A stretch of DNA of 20,751 nucleotides, taken from contig JAGHVA010000090.1 in NCBI GenBank assembly GCA_018064565.1, forward strand, positions 1 to 20,751, written 5' to 3'. The translations under genes and the position numbers were made by a program. Under the pieces are notes generated by a model. That model had not been told where the DNA came from and did no database searches. It saw only the letters and a program-made list of their open reading frames with translations. Positions 1-7,554 of the stretch are shown piece by piece (position 1 is the stretch's first letter; every line of letters starts with the position of its first letter). The stretch is from Candidatus Colimorpha onthohippi. GTDB lineage: Bacteria > Bacteroidota > Bacteroidia > Bacteroidales > P3.

Positions 1-22
1 TACAAATGTTTTTTTTCCACGT

Positions 23-81
23 GATATCTTTTTAGTAATTGCATTTGATTTTTTCGCTTGATATCTTTTTAATAATTGCAT
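23..81. repeat. Imperfect direct repeat just upstream of the MBL-fold gene
   Basis: A 22-bp sequence beginning GATATCTTTTTA and ending AATTGCAT occurs at 23-44 and again at 60-81, with one mismatch (G/A) and a 37-bp period. A T-rich stretch precedes each copy, so the whole 37-bp unit may have been duplicated. The second copy ends one base before the start codon at 83. The block could be a duplicated promoter or operator, but no perfect TAnnTTTG box is visible in it. The repeat itself is seen directly; any regulatory role is inference. Confidence 0.6.
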
Positions 82-82
82 C

Positions 83-1486
83 ATGAAAATTGAATTCTTG
101 GGTGCCGCAAGGGAAGTTACTGGCAGCAAACATCTCATCACAACAAAAAAAGGACTGAAAATTTTGTTGGATTGTGGCATGTATCAAGGCAAAGGACTTG
201 AGACAGATGCCATGAATAGAGATTTAGGGTTTGACCCTCGCGACATTGACTATATCATCCTATCGCACGCTCACATTGACCACTCTGGGTTAATTCCATA
301 CATCTACAAACTGGGATTCAACGGCACTGTGCTATGCACACCTGCAACACGCGATCTTTGTGCTATCATGTTGGCGGACGCTGGACATATCCAAGAGAGC
401 GATGTCCACACTTTCAACAAGAAACGTCAGGCTCAAGGGTTAGAGCCTGTTGATCCGATATACACGCTGCATGACGCCCAAGCTTGTATGGGCTGCTTTA
501 TCAGTGTACCCTATCACAAACAGTTTAATATCGAAGACGAAGTTACGATTGAGTTTTTCGACACAGGTCATATCCTGGGCAGTGCTTGCACTTATTTAGA
601 GATTAAAGAGGGCAGAAAAAAAATCCGAATTGGCTACACTGGCGACATCGGACGGTACGACAAGCATATACTCAAAAATCCCGAGCCGTTCCCTCAAGTA
701 GATTACTTATTGATGGAATCCACCTATGGCGACCGCACACACACCACCATCGACAATGCTGAGCAAGAGTTGCTGATGGCCGTGTTGGACACTTGCACCA
801 AAAAGAAAGGCAAACTGATTATTCCAAGTTTCGCCATCGGTCGCGCACAAGAGATTATATACGCACTGGATCGGTTAAGCCACAAAGGGCTACTGCCAGA
901 TATAGATGTTTTTGTTGATAGTCCGCTAAGCGTCTCGGCAACTAATATCATGCGCCTACACACCGAATGCTTTAACGATAGCATTGTGGAGTACATGAAG
1001 ACCGACAGCGACCCCTTCGGATTCGACCGGCTTCAATATGTGCAGAGCGTCGAAGCTTCAAAAGCACTCAATGTACGCAACAAAACCTGCATCATCATCT
1101 CCGCATCTGGCATGATGGAGGCAGGACGTGTCAAGCACCATATTGCTAACAACATCGAAAATCCCAAGACTACCATTCTGTGCGTTGGTTACTGCGTGCC
1201 CAGTACTTTGGGTGCCAAAATCATGAGGGGCGACAAGAGTGTAAGCATCTTCGGACGCCGGTACGATGTTCGATGCGATTTGCGCCGCATCGAATCATTG
1301 TCTGGCCATGCCGACTACGAAGAGATGGTCCGATACATCGGATGTCAAAAGCCAAAGCGATTGAAACAAATATTTTTGGTACATGGTGACGCCGAGGCAC
1401 AATCTCACTTTGAACAAACGCTACACAACTGCGGATTTCCTAACGTATATAACCCCACGCACAAGGAGTCTATAACAATCCAATAG
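83..1486 (+). CDS. MBL-fold/beta-CASP metallohydrolase, RNase J/CPSF-like (putative ribonuclease)
   Basis: 467 residues. Members of this family are zinc-dependent RNA-processing nucleases, cytosolic, of the archaeal/bacterial CPSF73-like (YSH1) group. The metal site is visible: HAHIDH at residues 62-67 (H62, H64, D66, H67), H162 in TGHILGSA and D188 in YTGDIG. Beta-CASP features follow: the acidic motif MESTYGD at 211-217, an SASGMMEAGRVKHH stretch near 340-353, SLSGHADYE around 406-413 and a C-terminal LVHGDAEA at 432-439. Length matches bacterial homologues of about 450-470 residues. The start follows a duplicated AT-rich block. The CstA-type transporter starts 12 bp after the stop, so the two are probably co-transcribed. 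The enzyme class is secure. The exact substrate (RNA exonuclease or endonuclease) is not shown by sequence. Confidence 0.9.
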   Translation: MKIEFLGAAREVTGSKHLITTKKGLKILLDCGMYQGKGLETDAMNRDLGFDPRDIDYIILSHAHIDHSGLIPYIYKLGFNGTVLCTPATRDLCAIMLADAGHIQESDVHTFNKKRQAQGLEPVDPIYTLHDAQACMGCFISVPYHKQFNIEDEVTIEFFDTGHILGSACTYLEIKEGRKKIRIGYTGDIGRYDKHILKNPEPFPQVDYLLMESTYGDRTHTTIDNAEQELLMAVLDTCTKKKGKLIIPSFAIGRAQEIIYALDRLSHKGLLPDIDVFVDSPLSVSATNIMRLHTECFNDSIVEYMKTDSDPFGFDRLQYVQSVEASKALNVRNKTCIIISASGMMEAGRVKHHIANNIENPKTTILCVGYCVPSTLGAKIMRGDKSVSIFGRRYDVRCDLRRIESLSGHADYEEMVRYIGCQKPKRLKQIFLVHGDAEAQSHFEQTLHNCGFPNVYNPTHKESITIQ

Positions 1487-1498
1487 TTTTATTATATC

Positions 1499-2986
1499 AT
1501 GATTACATTCGTTATATCGGTTGTATTACTACTGTTGGGATACTTTGTATATGCTAAAATTATAGAACGCTGGCTGGGAGTAAATCCCCATAGACCCACA
1601 CCCGCTGTTAAGCATCCTGACGGCATTGACTATGTCCCGATGAAGCCTTGGCGCATTTTTTTGATACAATTTCTCAACATAGCTGGAGTGGGTCCTATTA
1701 TCGGAGCCATCATGGGCGCACAGTTTGGTACCGCTTCTTTTCTATGGATAGTGTTTGGATGTATCTTTGGCGGAGCCGTACACGATTATATTTCTGGCTA
1801 CATGTCGCTCCGACAAGACGGATGCTCGCTACCTGAAGGACATGGTCACTATTTGGGTACCAACATCCGCTATTTCATGCGTTTTTTCACAATTTTTTTG
1901 CTTATCCTTGTCGGCATTGTGTTTGTAAACACACCTGCTACACTCATCCAACAAAATTTCACTCCCAGTTGGAGTTCAATGGTTTGGATAGTAATCATTT
2001 TGGCATATTACTTTGTTGCTACACTGCTGCCTATTGATAAATTGATTGGTCGTATTTATCCTATCTTTGGATTCTTACTGCTTGCAATGGCTGTAGCTTT
2101 ATTGATAGCATTCATTATCTACAAACCCGAACTGCCTGAATTGTGGACGAATCTCTCTAACCAGCACCCAAATGCAGAAAACACCCCCATATTTCCAATG
2201 ATGTTTATCAGCATCGCCTGTGGTGCTATAAGCGGGTTTCACGCCACGCAGTCACCTCTAATGGCACGGTGCATGACCAATGAGAAGCAAGCGCGCCCAG
2301 TATTTTACGGTGCCATGATCGCCGAAGGTATTGTCGCACTTATATGGGCAGCAACGGCCTGCTATTTCTTCCACGACAAACCAGACCTCTGCGCAGGCAA
2401 ATCAGGCAACGACATGGTGAGTGTTATCGCTAACGAATGGTTTTCGCCCGTGATCGCCACTATCACCATCTTGGGTGTTATATGCGCTGCCATCACATCG
2501 GGAGATACCGCCTTGAGATCAGCGAGACTTGTCATAGCCGACATTCTGCACATCAAGCGACACACTCTTCTCAACCGAATCACAATCACATTGTCAGTCA
2601 TAATTGTTACCGCCATTGGCATCATTTTCTCTATCAACAATGCGAGTGGGTTTCAGATTATATGGCGCTACTTTTCATGGGCCAATCAGGTATTAGCCGC
2701 TGTATCGCTGTGGATGGCAACTTGCTATCTATTTTGGCGCCACAAGCCATACATCATCACATTGATACCTGCCCTATTTATGACTATGGTAACTGCAAGT
2801 TTTATCTTTGTTTCCAACACCGAGGGCTTAGGTCTTCTTCTACCCGACTGGCTGGGCTACACATTGGGAGCCCTTATTACACTGATATGCCTCGCCACAT
2901 TTATCGTATGGGCAAGCAGACGTTACCTTATTATCACAGAATATTATAGTACCCACAACACAAAGAAGTCAAACAACTACCAATAA
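1499..2986 (+). CDS. cstA: CstA-family carbon starvation / pyruvate-peptide transporter
   Basis: 495 residues of polytopic inner-membrane protein. The family (TC 2.A.114, including E. coli CstA and BtsT) imports pyruvate and/or peptides under carbon limitation. Family hallmarks are visible: TPAVKHPDGIDYVP (residues 34-47), the NIAGVGPIIGAIMGAQFG stretch (60-77), GGAVHDYISGYMSLRQDG (91-108), and a late GVICAAITSGDTALRSAR segment near 325-342. E. coli CstA is about 700 residues. This compact form lacks most of the long C-terminal part, which appears common in Bacteroidota but is recalled rather than checked. It begins 12 bp after the MBL-fold gene and is followed by about 150 bp of AT-rich non-coding sequence. 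The substrate is inferred from the family only. Confidence 0.9.
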   Translation: MITFVISVVLLLLGYFVYAKIIERWLGVNPHRPTPAVKHPDGIDYVPMKPWRIFLIQFLNIAGVGPIIGAIMGAQFGTASFLWIVFGCIFGGAVHDYISGYMSLRQDGCSLPEGHGHYLGTNIRYFMRFFTIFLLILVGIVFVNTPATLIQQNFTPSWSSMVWIVIILAYYFVATLLPIDKLIGRIYPIFGFLLLAMAVALLIAFIIYKPELPELWTNLSNQHPNAENTPIFPMMFISIACGAISGFHATQSPLMARCMTNEKQARPVFYGAMIAEGIVALIWAATACYFFHDKPDLCAGKSGNDMVSVIANEWFSPVIATITILGVICAAITSGDTALRSARLVIADILHIKRHTLLNRITITLSVIIVTAIGIIFSINNASGFQIIWRYFSWANQVLAAVSLWMATCYLFWRHKPYIITLIPALFMTMVTASFIFVSNTEGLGLLLPDWLGYTLGALITLICLATFIVWASRRYLIITEYYSTHNTKKSNNYQ

Positions 2987-3136
2987 ATCTGCGACATGCG
3001 CCTGAATAACAAAAAGAGTTGACTAACACAACAAAAAAACAATTATTGCGTTAAAAGAGAGTTAAAATGTAATGTTAAGGCACTACTCTTGATAGTAGGT
3101 CCTGTTTCGTTTCAGCAACAAAACAAAACATCAAAT

Positions 3137-3964
3137 ATGAAAAAAATAGTTATCTTAATCTTTATCTTTACAGCACTTGCTCATGTGATTGCGGCACCTG
3201 GATACCGCACAAGTTCTCGCCAGGAGATGGGCATCAATGGCAATGCTATTTATGTCATTGAATATACCTACAATCTACATGGAGGCAAGGACGGTGGTCG
3301 CCAACTCATCTGTATCGACTCTATAACGTTCGACAAGCGTGGCAATTTCCAAGACAAATTCCGTACCAAAGACAAAGAATACACTTGGTATTCCTACTAT
3401 TTTGATGTCAACGGATATGCTTTGGGTTGGAACGAATACAACCGTCAAAAACAATTGATGGGTCGTACCGCTTACCTTAACGACCGCTACGGCAACCGGA
3501 TTGAACGCACCATCTACCTTGGCGAAAAGATGACAAAACGCGAGTCGTCTCGCTACGAGAACAACCGCAAGGTGGAGGAGCAGAGTTATACTCCCAGCGG
3601 AGCTCTTGCCGAAAAACGGGTGTATAAGTATGATGCCAGCGGAAACAACACCGAGATGGAATTCTACAACCGTGATGGTGAAATCATCCAGCGCTATCTT
3701 TACAAATACGATGCCAATGGCAACCGCATAGAATGGCGTTACTATGATGCCGATGAGTTCTTGGTTGCACTGACCACCTATTACTACGACGACCACAACA
3801 ATCTAACCGAAGTGAGTTCGTTCAACTATGACGAGCACCTCAACTGGAAACACAGTTATGTCTATGAGTACGATGATGATGACAATTGGGTTCGCCAAAC
3901 GATATATCGCAACAATGTACCCTATCAAGTCATTGAGCGTGAGATTGCATTCCCTGTGTATTGA
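3137..3964 (+). CDS. Secreted YD-like repeat protein, function unknown
   Basis: 275 residues from the ATG at 3137. An upstream in-frame TTG at 3089 would add 16 residues, but the ATG places a clean signal peptide (MKKIVILIFIFTALAHVIAA) at the N-terminus. The mature part is built of degenerate repeats of roughly 20 residues with a core Y-x-Y-D-x-x-G-N, best seen at YKYDASGNN, YKYDANGNR, YYYDDHNN and YEYDDDDN. The pattern resembles RHS/YD repeats, which form beta-strand sheets, but there is no toxin domain, no RHS core signature and no T9SS C-terminal domain. It is probably periplasmic or surface-associated. It stands alone, with a strong terminator directly after the stop. No function can be assigned. 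Confidence 0.8.
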   Translation: MKKIVILIFIFTALAHVIAAPGYRTSSRQEMGINGNAIYVIEYTYNLHGGKDGGRQLICIDSITFDKRGNFQDKFRTKDKEYTWYSYYFDVNGYALGWNEYNRQKQLMGRTAYLNDRYGNRIERTIYLGEKMTKRESSRYENNRKVEEQSYTPSGALAEKRVYKYDASGNNTEMEFYNRDGEIIQRYLYKYDANGNRIEWRYYDADEFLVALTTYYYDDHNNLTEVSSFNYDEHLNWKHSYVYEYDDDDNWVRQTIYRNNVPYQVIEREIAFPVY

Positions 3965-3981
3965 TTACACTGCTTAACCTA

Positions 3982-4021
3982 AAAAAAAGAGAGCTCTAAT
4001 ATACATGAGCTCTCTTTTTTT
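3982..4021. terminator. Bidirectional intrinsic terminator
   Basis: A perfect 15-bp inverted repeat (3982-3996 and 4007-4021) flanks a 10-nt loop. The GAGAGCTC/GAGCTCTC core is flanked by an A-run on the left and a T-run on the right, so a hairpin plus U-tract forms on either strand. It lies between the 3' ends of the convergent YD-repeat gene (stop at 3964) and comF (stop at 4033) and should serve both. Confidence 0.9.
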
Positions 4022-4032
4022 AACATAATGCC

Positions 4033-4848
4033 TTAATGCGACGACACAGCCAACGCCAGCGATGCCACACTGATATTCACACCACCCACAGCAAACACTG
4101 CTGCAGCACACGATGCCACTGTAGCTCCAGTGGTAATCACATCATCTACTATCAACACATGTAAACCAGACAGTGCCAACGGGTTAGTTACAGCAAATAC
4201 TCCTTGCATATTCTCAAACCGTTGTTCCCGATCCAACTGCGTCTGGGTATTTGTATGCCCCACCCTATCAACAACACCTGAAAGTACATTTACCTTCAAC
4301 ACCGAAGCAACACCTTGAGCTATCAACTCGCTCTGGTTATAGCCACGCCTTCTCAACCTACGTTTGTGTAGCGGCACTGGCAATACTGCATCCACATCCG
4401 AAAATCGTCCAGCGTCGGACAATTCCCTACCGAGCATAACACCCATCTCGAATGCCAACGACTCATTACCACGGTATTTTATCTCATGGATAATCGACCT
4501 TGACGCACTGATGGAATCAAAATACAGCAACGATGCTGCAGCCTTAATAGGCAGAAAACCTGCAAAACATCTCTCTGTTGCATTCTCTACCACCACCGCA
4601 TTCCTTGTATATGGCAAGTGCGCCATACAAGCCACACACACCGAACGCTCATCTCCTTGCAAAGGTGTTCCACAATGACAACAAGTCTCAGGTATTATTA
4701 CCTGCATGATATCAAACAAACAAGCTTTTAGTCTCTCCCACCATCGCCTTCGGCATGCCGAGCACTGATGGGTAGCACCGCTTCCACTATTCCGAGGCGA
4801 GGAAACGACTTTGCGAAGCAAAAAACGCTTTTGTGACATTTGCAACAA
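4033..4848 (-). CDS. comF: ComF family phosphoribosyltransferase-like protein
   Basis: 271 residues if started at 4848. ComF proteins take part in DNA uptake/competence; the ancestral fold is a type I phosphoribosyltransferase. An N-terminal zinc-finger-like pair is visible (CCHCG near 56-60, CVAC at 71-74). The ComF signature PVPLHKRRLRRRGYNQSE spans 157-174, and the PRPP loop VLIVDDVITTGAT spans 231-243. Family-like sequence starts only near residue 36. The first 35 residues are polar, Cys/Arg-rich and encoded by a GC-rich stretch with a palindrome, so the true start may be internal (for example Met48, at 4707). Against that, the 4848 start lies only 9 bp from the acyltransferase stop at 4858, which fits translational coupling in a two-gene operon. 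Confidence 0.88.
   Translation of the reverse strand: MLQMSQKRFLLRKVVSSPRNSGSGATHQCSACRRRWWERLKACLFDIMQVIIPETCCHCGTPLQGDERSVCVACMAHLPYTRNAVVVENATERCFAGFLPIKAAASLLYFDSISASRSIIHEIKYRGNESLAFEMGVMLGRELSDAGRFSDVDAVLPVPLHKRRLRRRGYNQSELIAQGVASVLKVNVLSGVVDRVGHTNTQTQLDREQRFENMQGVFAVTNPLALSGLHVLIVDDVITTGATVASCAAAVFAVGGVNISVASLALAVSSH
4748..4762. repeat. GC-rich palindrome inside the doubtful comF N-terminus
   Basis: The plus strand reads CTTCGGCATGCCGAG. Its left arm CTTCGGCA is identical to the arm of the two hairpins in the transposase gene at 16147 and 17041, but here there is no loop and the right arm matches only partly. It sits in a stretch (about 4740-4800) that is clearly more GC-rich than its surroundings and encodes the part of ComF that does not look like ComF. 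A chance match is possible for so short a sequence. Confidence 0.35.
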
Positions 4849-4857
4849 AGATGCGTA

Positions 4858-6042
4858 TCAACGACGGATAATCTGCATAACAGGACCAACGAGTCTGGCC
4901 TGAAGCAACGATGAGACGATAGCGGCTATCCCCCATTGCCACCCACACACAACAAACATCACCACGCTGAATAACAATACATAAATCAGCGAGATGCCAA
5001 ACCGAAGGCCAAAATTGATTGAACTTCTGAACTGTGGGTCTGCAATTTTTTTCCTAACCCAACGATGGGTAGGAATCCATGGGATGGGATAAGATACAAT
5101 CAAAAACAACAACACGTTACGAACCCCACTCCTCAACACACCACCCGCCACAAGCCCAAGCACCACAACCACAATCAACAGCCAACGATAGTTGCTACGC
5201 TCTGTAGCATCATACTGCTCCACAGCAGCACGCATGCCATCCGTCAAATCATCTGGCTGCAACTTTTCCGCAAGACTTTTTCGGGCTTGAAACCGCCCCC
5301 ACGGGCTGTCTGGCAGGCACATCCGCTCTCGTTCCTGCTCGATATGCGACATGCACCACGCATGTTGCTCGGCATAATAGAGCAAACTCGGCACATGGTA
5401 CATCTGCCGCTTCATTGCCTCCGACAGAGATTCACGTATGGCAACCAGCGACTTTGGACAATCGTCATCGGACATATCATGTGGCATAAACTCCCTTGTA
5501 TCCAACGGAGCCCCTACATTGATAATCACATTGCTGTATGTGCGTTCGTAATAGTCGTAATCCAAACCTACTGGCACAATATACAGCGGAATATCCTTAC
5601 CCAAATCCCGCTGTGTAGCGATAGCAATCCTACTCAGACCTTTGCCTAATGGCAACAACTGATGACGGTCGGTATGACGCCCCTCTGGCATCAAACACAA
5701 CGGACTTCCCGAAAGCAGCAATTGACGAGAACGGTCAAAAATAATCGAGTCTTGCGACAATGCCTTCCTTCCATCGCGAATGCGGTAAACTGGCATAATT
5801 TTGAGAAAAGTAAGTGCTTTGCGGGCATACGGATTAGCAAAAATATCACCTCTACACAAAAACCATATTCCTCGTTTGGTTAGTTGCAACATCAAAATGG
5901 GATCCATCATCGCATTTTGATGACAAGGAGCGATAATATATCCCCCTTTCTTGGGGAGATTATCTAATCCATTAACTGTCAAACTCCCATAATGACAACG
6001 GACAGCAAAATCGACCAATGGTCGAAGCAGAGAATAAAGCAT
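4858..6042 (-). CDS. PlsC-like lysophospholipid/glycerolipid acyltransferase with C-terminal membrane segments
   Basis: 394 residues. PlsC-domain enzymes transfer acyl chains to glycerol-phosphate or lysophospholipids at the inner membrane. The catalytic His-Asp pair is H41 and D47 in CHQNAMMDP. The spacing is HX5D rather than the usual HX4D, resembling the HPNxxxD form of some glycerolipid acyltransferases. The substrate-binding motif is MPEGRH (118-123), with a second block at PVGLDYDYYE (157-166). From about residue 283 there are three or four hydrophobic segments, giving a domain beyond the minimal PlsC length of about 240. It is first in a two-gene minus-strand operon with comF. The acyl acceptor cannot be determined; a role in phosphatidic acid or ornithine-lipid type synthesis is possible. 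Confidence 0.85.
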   Translation of the reverse strand: MLYSLLRPLVDFAVRCHYGSLTVNGLDNLPKKGGYIIAPCHQNAMMDPILMLQLTKRGIWFLCRGDIFANPYARKALTFLKIMPVYRIRDGRKALSQDSIIFDRSRQLLLSGSPLCLMPEGRHTDRHQLLPLGKGLSRIAIATQRDLGKDIPLYIVPVGLDYDYYERTYSNVIINVGAPLDTREFMPHDMSDDDCPKSLVAIRESLSEAMKRQMYHVPSLLYYAEQHAWCMSHIEQERERMCLPDSPWGRFQARKSLAEKLQPDDLTDGMRAAVEQYDATERSNYRWLLIVVVVLGLVAGGVLRSGVRNVLLFLIVSYPIPWIPTHRWVRKKIADPQFRSSINFGLRFGISLIYVLLFSVVMFVVCGWQWGIAAIVSSLLQARLVGPVMQIIRR

Positions 6043-6086
6043 ACCCTATGGTTATAGTTTGAATTGCACTTTGAAAGTTTTCGTTG

Positions 6087-6094
6087 CAAAGATA
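6087..6094 (-). promoter_or_regulatory. Candidate -7 box for the acyltransferase-comF operon
   Basis: The minus strand reads TATCTTTG, a perfect match to the Bacteroidota -7 consensus TAnnTTTG, 44 bp upstream of the start codon at 6042. A TTTG that could be the -33 element lies at 6120-6123, but the 25-bp spacing is longer than usual. Transcription would start near 6080. It is a short AT-rich motif and may occur by chance. Confidence 0.35.
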
Positions 6095-6170
6095 ATATTT
6101 TTTGCAATATTTAACGCTTCAAAAATACTAAAAAGATGCAAATTGAGTTTAACAAATAATTCATATCATT

Positions 6171-6770
6171 ATGAGAAGACTGATTTTTTACTTAATTTTT
6201 ATTGCGGTCTGCATCGCATCTGCCCAAGGTCAGTCGTTAGGATCTGTATATCATCACACCCGTTATGCCACTGTTCTTGATGGCGACACAATACCCCTAT
6301 ACCACCTACGCGAAGTCAGCGTTACGGGATGGACACGCCCACTGCTAACCGAAAGGGAAATCCAGCACAACAAAAAACTCATCCGCAACGTAAAAAAGAT
6401 GCTCCCTTACGCCAAGATTGGCAAACAACGACTTGACCTATTAGAGAGTCAGATTGCACAAATGCCAAAACGCGACCGGAAAGCAGCCATCAAAAAAGCA
6501 GAGTCGGACATTACTGCCGAGTTCTCTGACGAACTCAAAAAATGCACTTTCAGCCAAGGAAAAGTTCTTATCAAGTTGATTGACAGAGAGACGGGACGCA
6601 CTGCTTACAAATTGGTTGACGACCTCAGAGGTCGGTTTCGCACTACGTTTTACCAGGTTTTTGCACGTATTTTCGGACTCAACCTCAAAACCCACTACGA
6701 CCCCAACGGGAACAAAGAAGACAACCTTATGGAACGCATTGTATTATCCATTGAACGAGGGTTGATTTAA
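6171..6770 (+). CDS. DUF4294 family exported protein
   Basis: 199 residues with an N-terminal signal peptide (hydrophobic 4-16, likely cleaved after the Ala-Gln-Gly region near 18-20). The DUF4294 pattern is recognisable: VLDGDTIPLYHLREV at 35-49, then a helical charged middle, then FSQGKVLIKLIDRETG at 127-142 and LVDDLRGRFRTTFYQ at 148-162, ending in a YDPNGNKEDNLMERIV block. The family is confined, as far as I recall, to Bacteroidota and has no known function. It is probably periplasmic. The ubiE/menG start codon lies 12 bp after the stop, so co-transcription is likely. The family is assigned from recalled motifs, not from a search. Confidence 0.8.
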   Translation: MRRLIFYLIFIAVCIASAQGQSLGSVYHHTRYATVLDGDTIPLYHLREVSVTGWTRPLLTEREIQHNKKLIRNVKKMLPYAKIGKQRLDLLESQIAQMPKRDRKAAIKKAESDITAEFSDELKKCTFSQGKVLIKLIDRETGRTAYKLVDDLRGRFRTTFYQVFARIFGLNLKTHYDPNGNKEDNLMERIVLSIERGLI

Positions 6771-6782
6771 CACAACACACAC

Positions 6783-7490
6783 ATGAAAGGTCCTATTACC
6801 CAAAATACAGAGAAACTATTTAACTCCATTGCTACAAATTACGACCGACTGAACCACCTTTTGTCGCTGGGCATTGATAAATGCTGGAGACAGCGTGCCC
6901 TACGGCACATCATCAACAAGCAGCAACCTCAAAATATCTTAGACATTGCCTGCGGCACTGGCGATTTCAGCATCGCCATTGCTCAAAAAGTACACAAAGA
7001 GTCAAAAGTTTATGGACTGGACCTTTCCGAAGGCATGCTGAATGTGATGCACCAAAAAGTCAAGACAGCCCACCTTGAACATATCATTTCCACCAAACAT
7101 GGCAACTGTGAAACGTTGCCTTTTGATGATAATTCATTCGACTGTGCAACCATTGCCTTTGGCATCCGCAACTTTGAACATCGAGAAACCGCCCTCAACG
7201 AAATCAGAAGAGTACTTAAACCTGGTGGCAGATTGGTCATTCTGGAATTGTCTGTCCCCGAATGCAAAATAATTCGCTGGCTTTATCTACTATATTTCAA
7301 ACATATCTTACCCGTTATCGGAGGCTGGATATCTGGAGAAAAACCTGCTTATCGATACCTCCCCGCCTCAGTAATCCACTTTCCTCCCAAATCCCAATGG
7401 ATTGCCACCATGCAACAATGTGGATATACCGATGTGTATCATCAAGCCTACACGTTAGGAATATGTAGGTTGTATGTAGGTCGAGTATAG
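6783..7490 (+). CDS. menG: Demethylmenaquinone methyltransferase (UbiE/MenG)
   Basis: 235 residues. The enzyme C-methylates demethylmenaquinone with SAM, the last step of menaquinone synthesis. A class I SAM fold is visible: motif I LDIACGTGDF at 53-62, the acidic strand end YGLDLSEGM at 77-85, and NCETLPFDDNSFD at 108-120. The family signatures AFGIRNFEHRETAL (125-138) and LKPGGRLVILELS (145-157) follow, then KPAYRYLPASV (187-197). Length matches family members of about 230-250 residues. No ubiquinone genes are nearby, and Bacteroidota generally use menaquinone, so menG is preferred over ubiE. It sits 12 bp downstream of the DUF4294 gene and is followed by a weak terminator. Confidence 0.93.
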   Translation: MKGPITQNTEKLFNSIATNYDRLNHLLSLGIDKCWRQRALRHIINKQQPQNILDIACGTGDFSIAIAQKVHKESKVYGLDLSEGMLNVMHQKVKTAHLEHIISTKHGNCETLPFDDNSFDCATIAFGIRNFEHRETALNEIRRVLKPGGRLVILELSVPECKIIRWLYLLYFKHILPVIGGWISGEKPAYRYLPASVIHFPPKSQWIATMQQCGYTDVYHQAYTLGICRLYVGRV

Positions 7491-7497
7491 ATAGATT

Positions 7498-7525
7498 GAT
7501 AGAGCCTATTCTCTGTTTTTTTTCT
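7498..7525 (+). terminator. Weak intrinsic terminator after menG
   Basis: A short hairpin of about 7 bp including two G-U pairs (GATAGAG with CTCTGTT, 6-nt loop) runs directly into a T-rich tract. It lies 8 bp after the menG stop and faces the convergent polymerase/ligase gene. The stem is weak, so termination efficiency is uncertain. Confidence 0.4.
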
Positions 7526-7554
7526 ATTGCTGTAACCGCATAGATGGTTGGCCG

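Noticed and set aside
3089..3136. TTG start of the YD-like repeat gene
   Set aside because: The ATG at 3137 starts a normal signal peptide; the added 16 residues are polar and the start codon is rare.
5065..5649. A 194-residue plus-strand frame opposite the acyltransferase gene
   Set aside because: Antisense shadow; its composition (His/Gln/Thr-rich) is what complementing the acyltransferase codons yields, and no motifs are seen.
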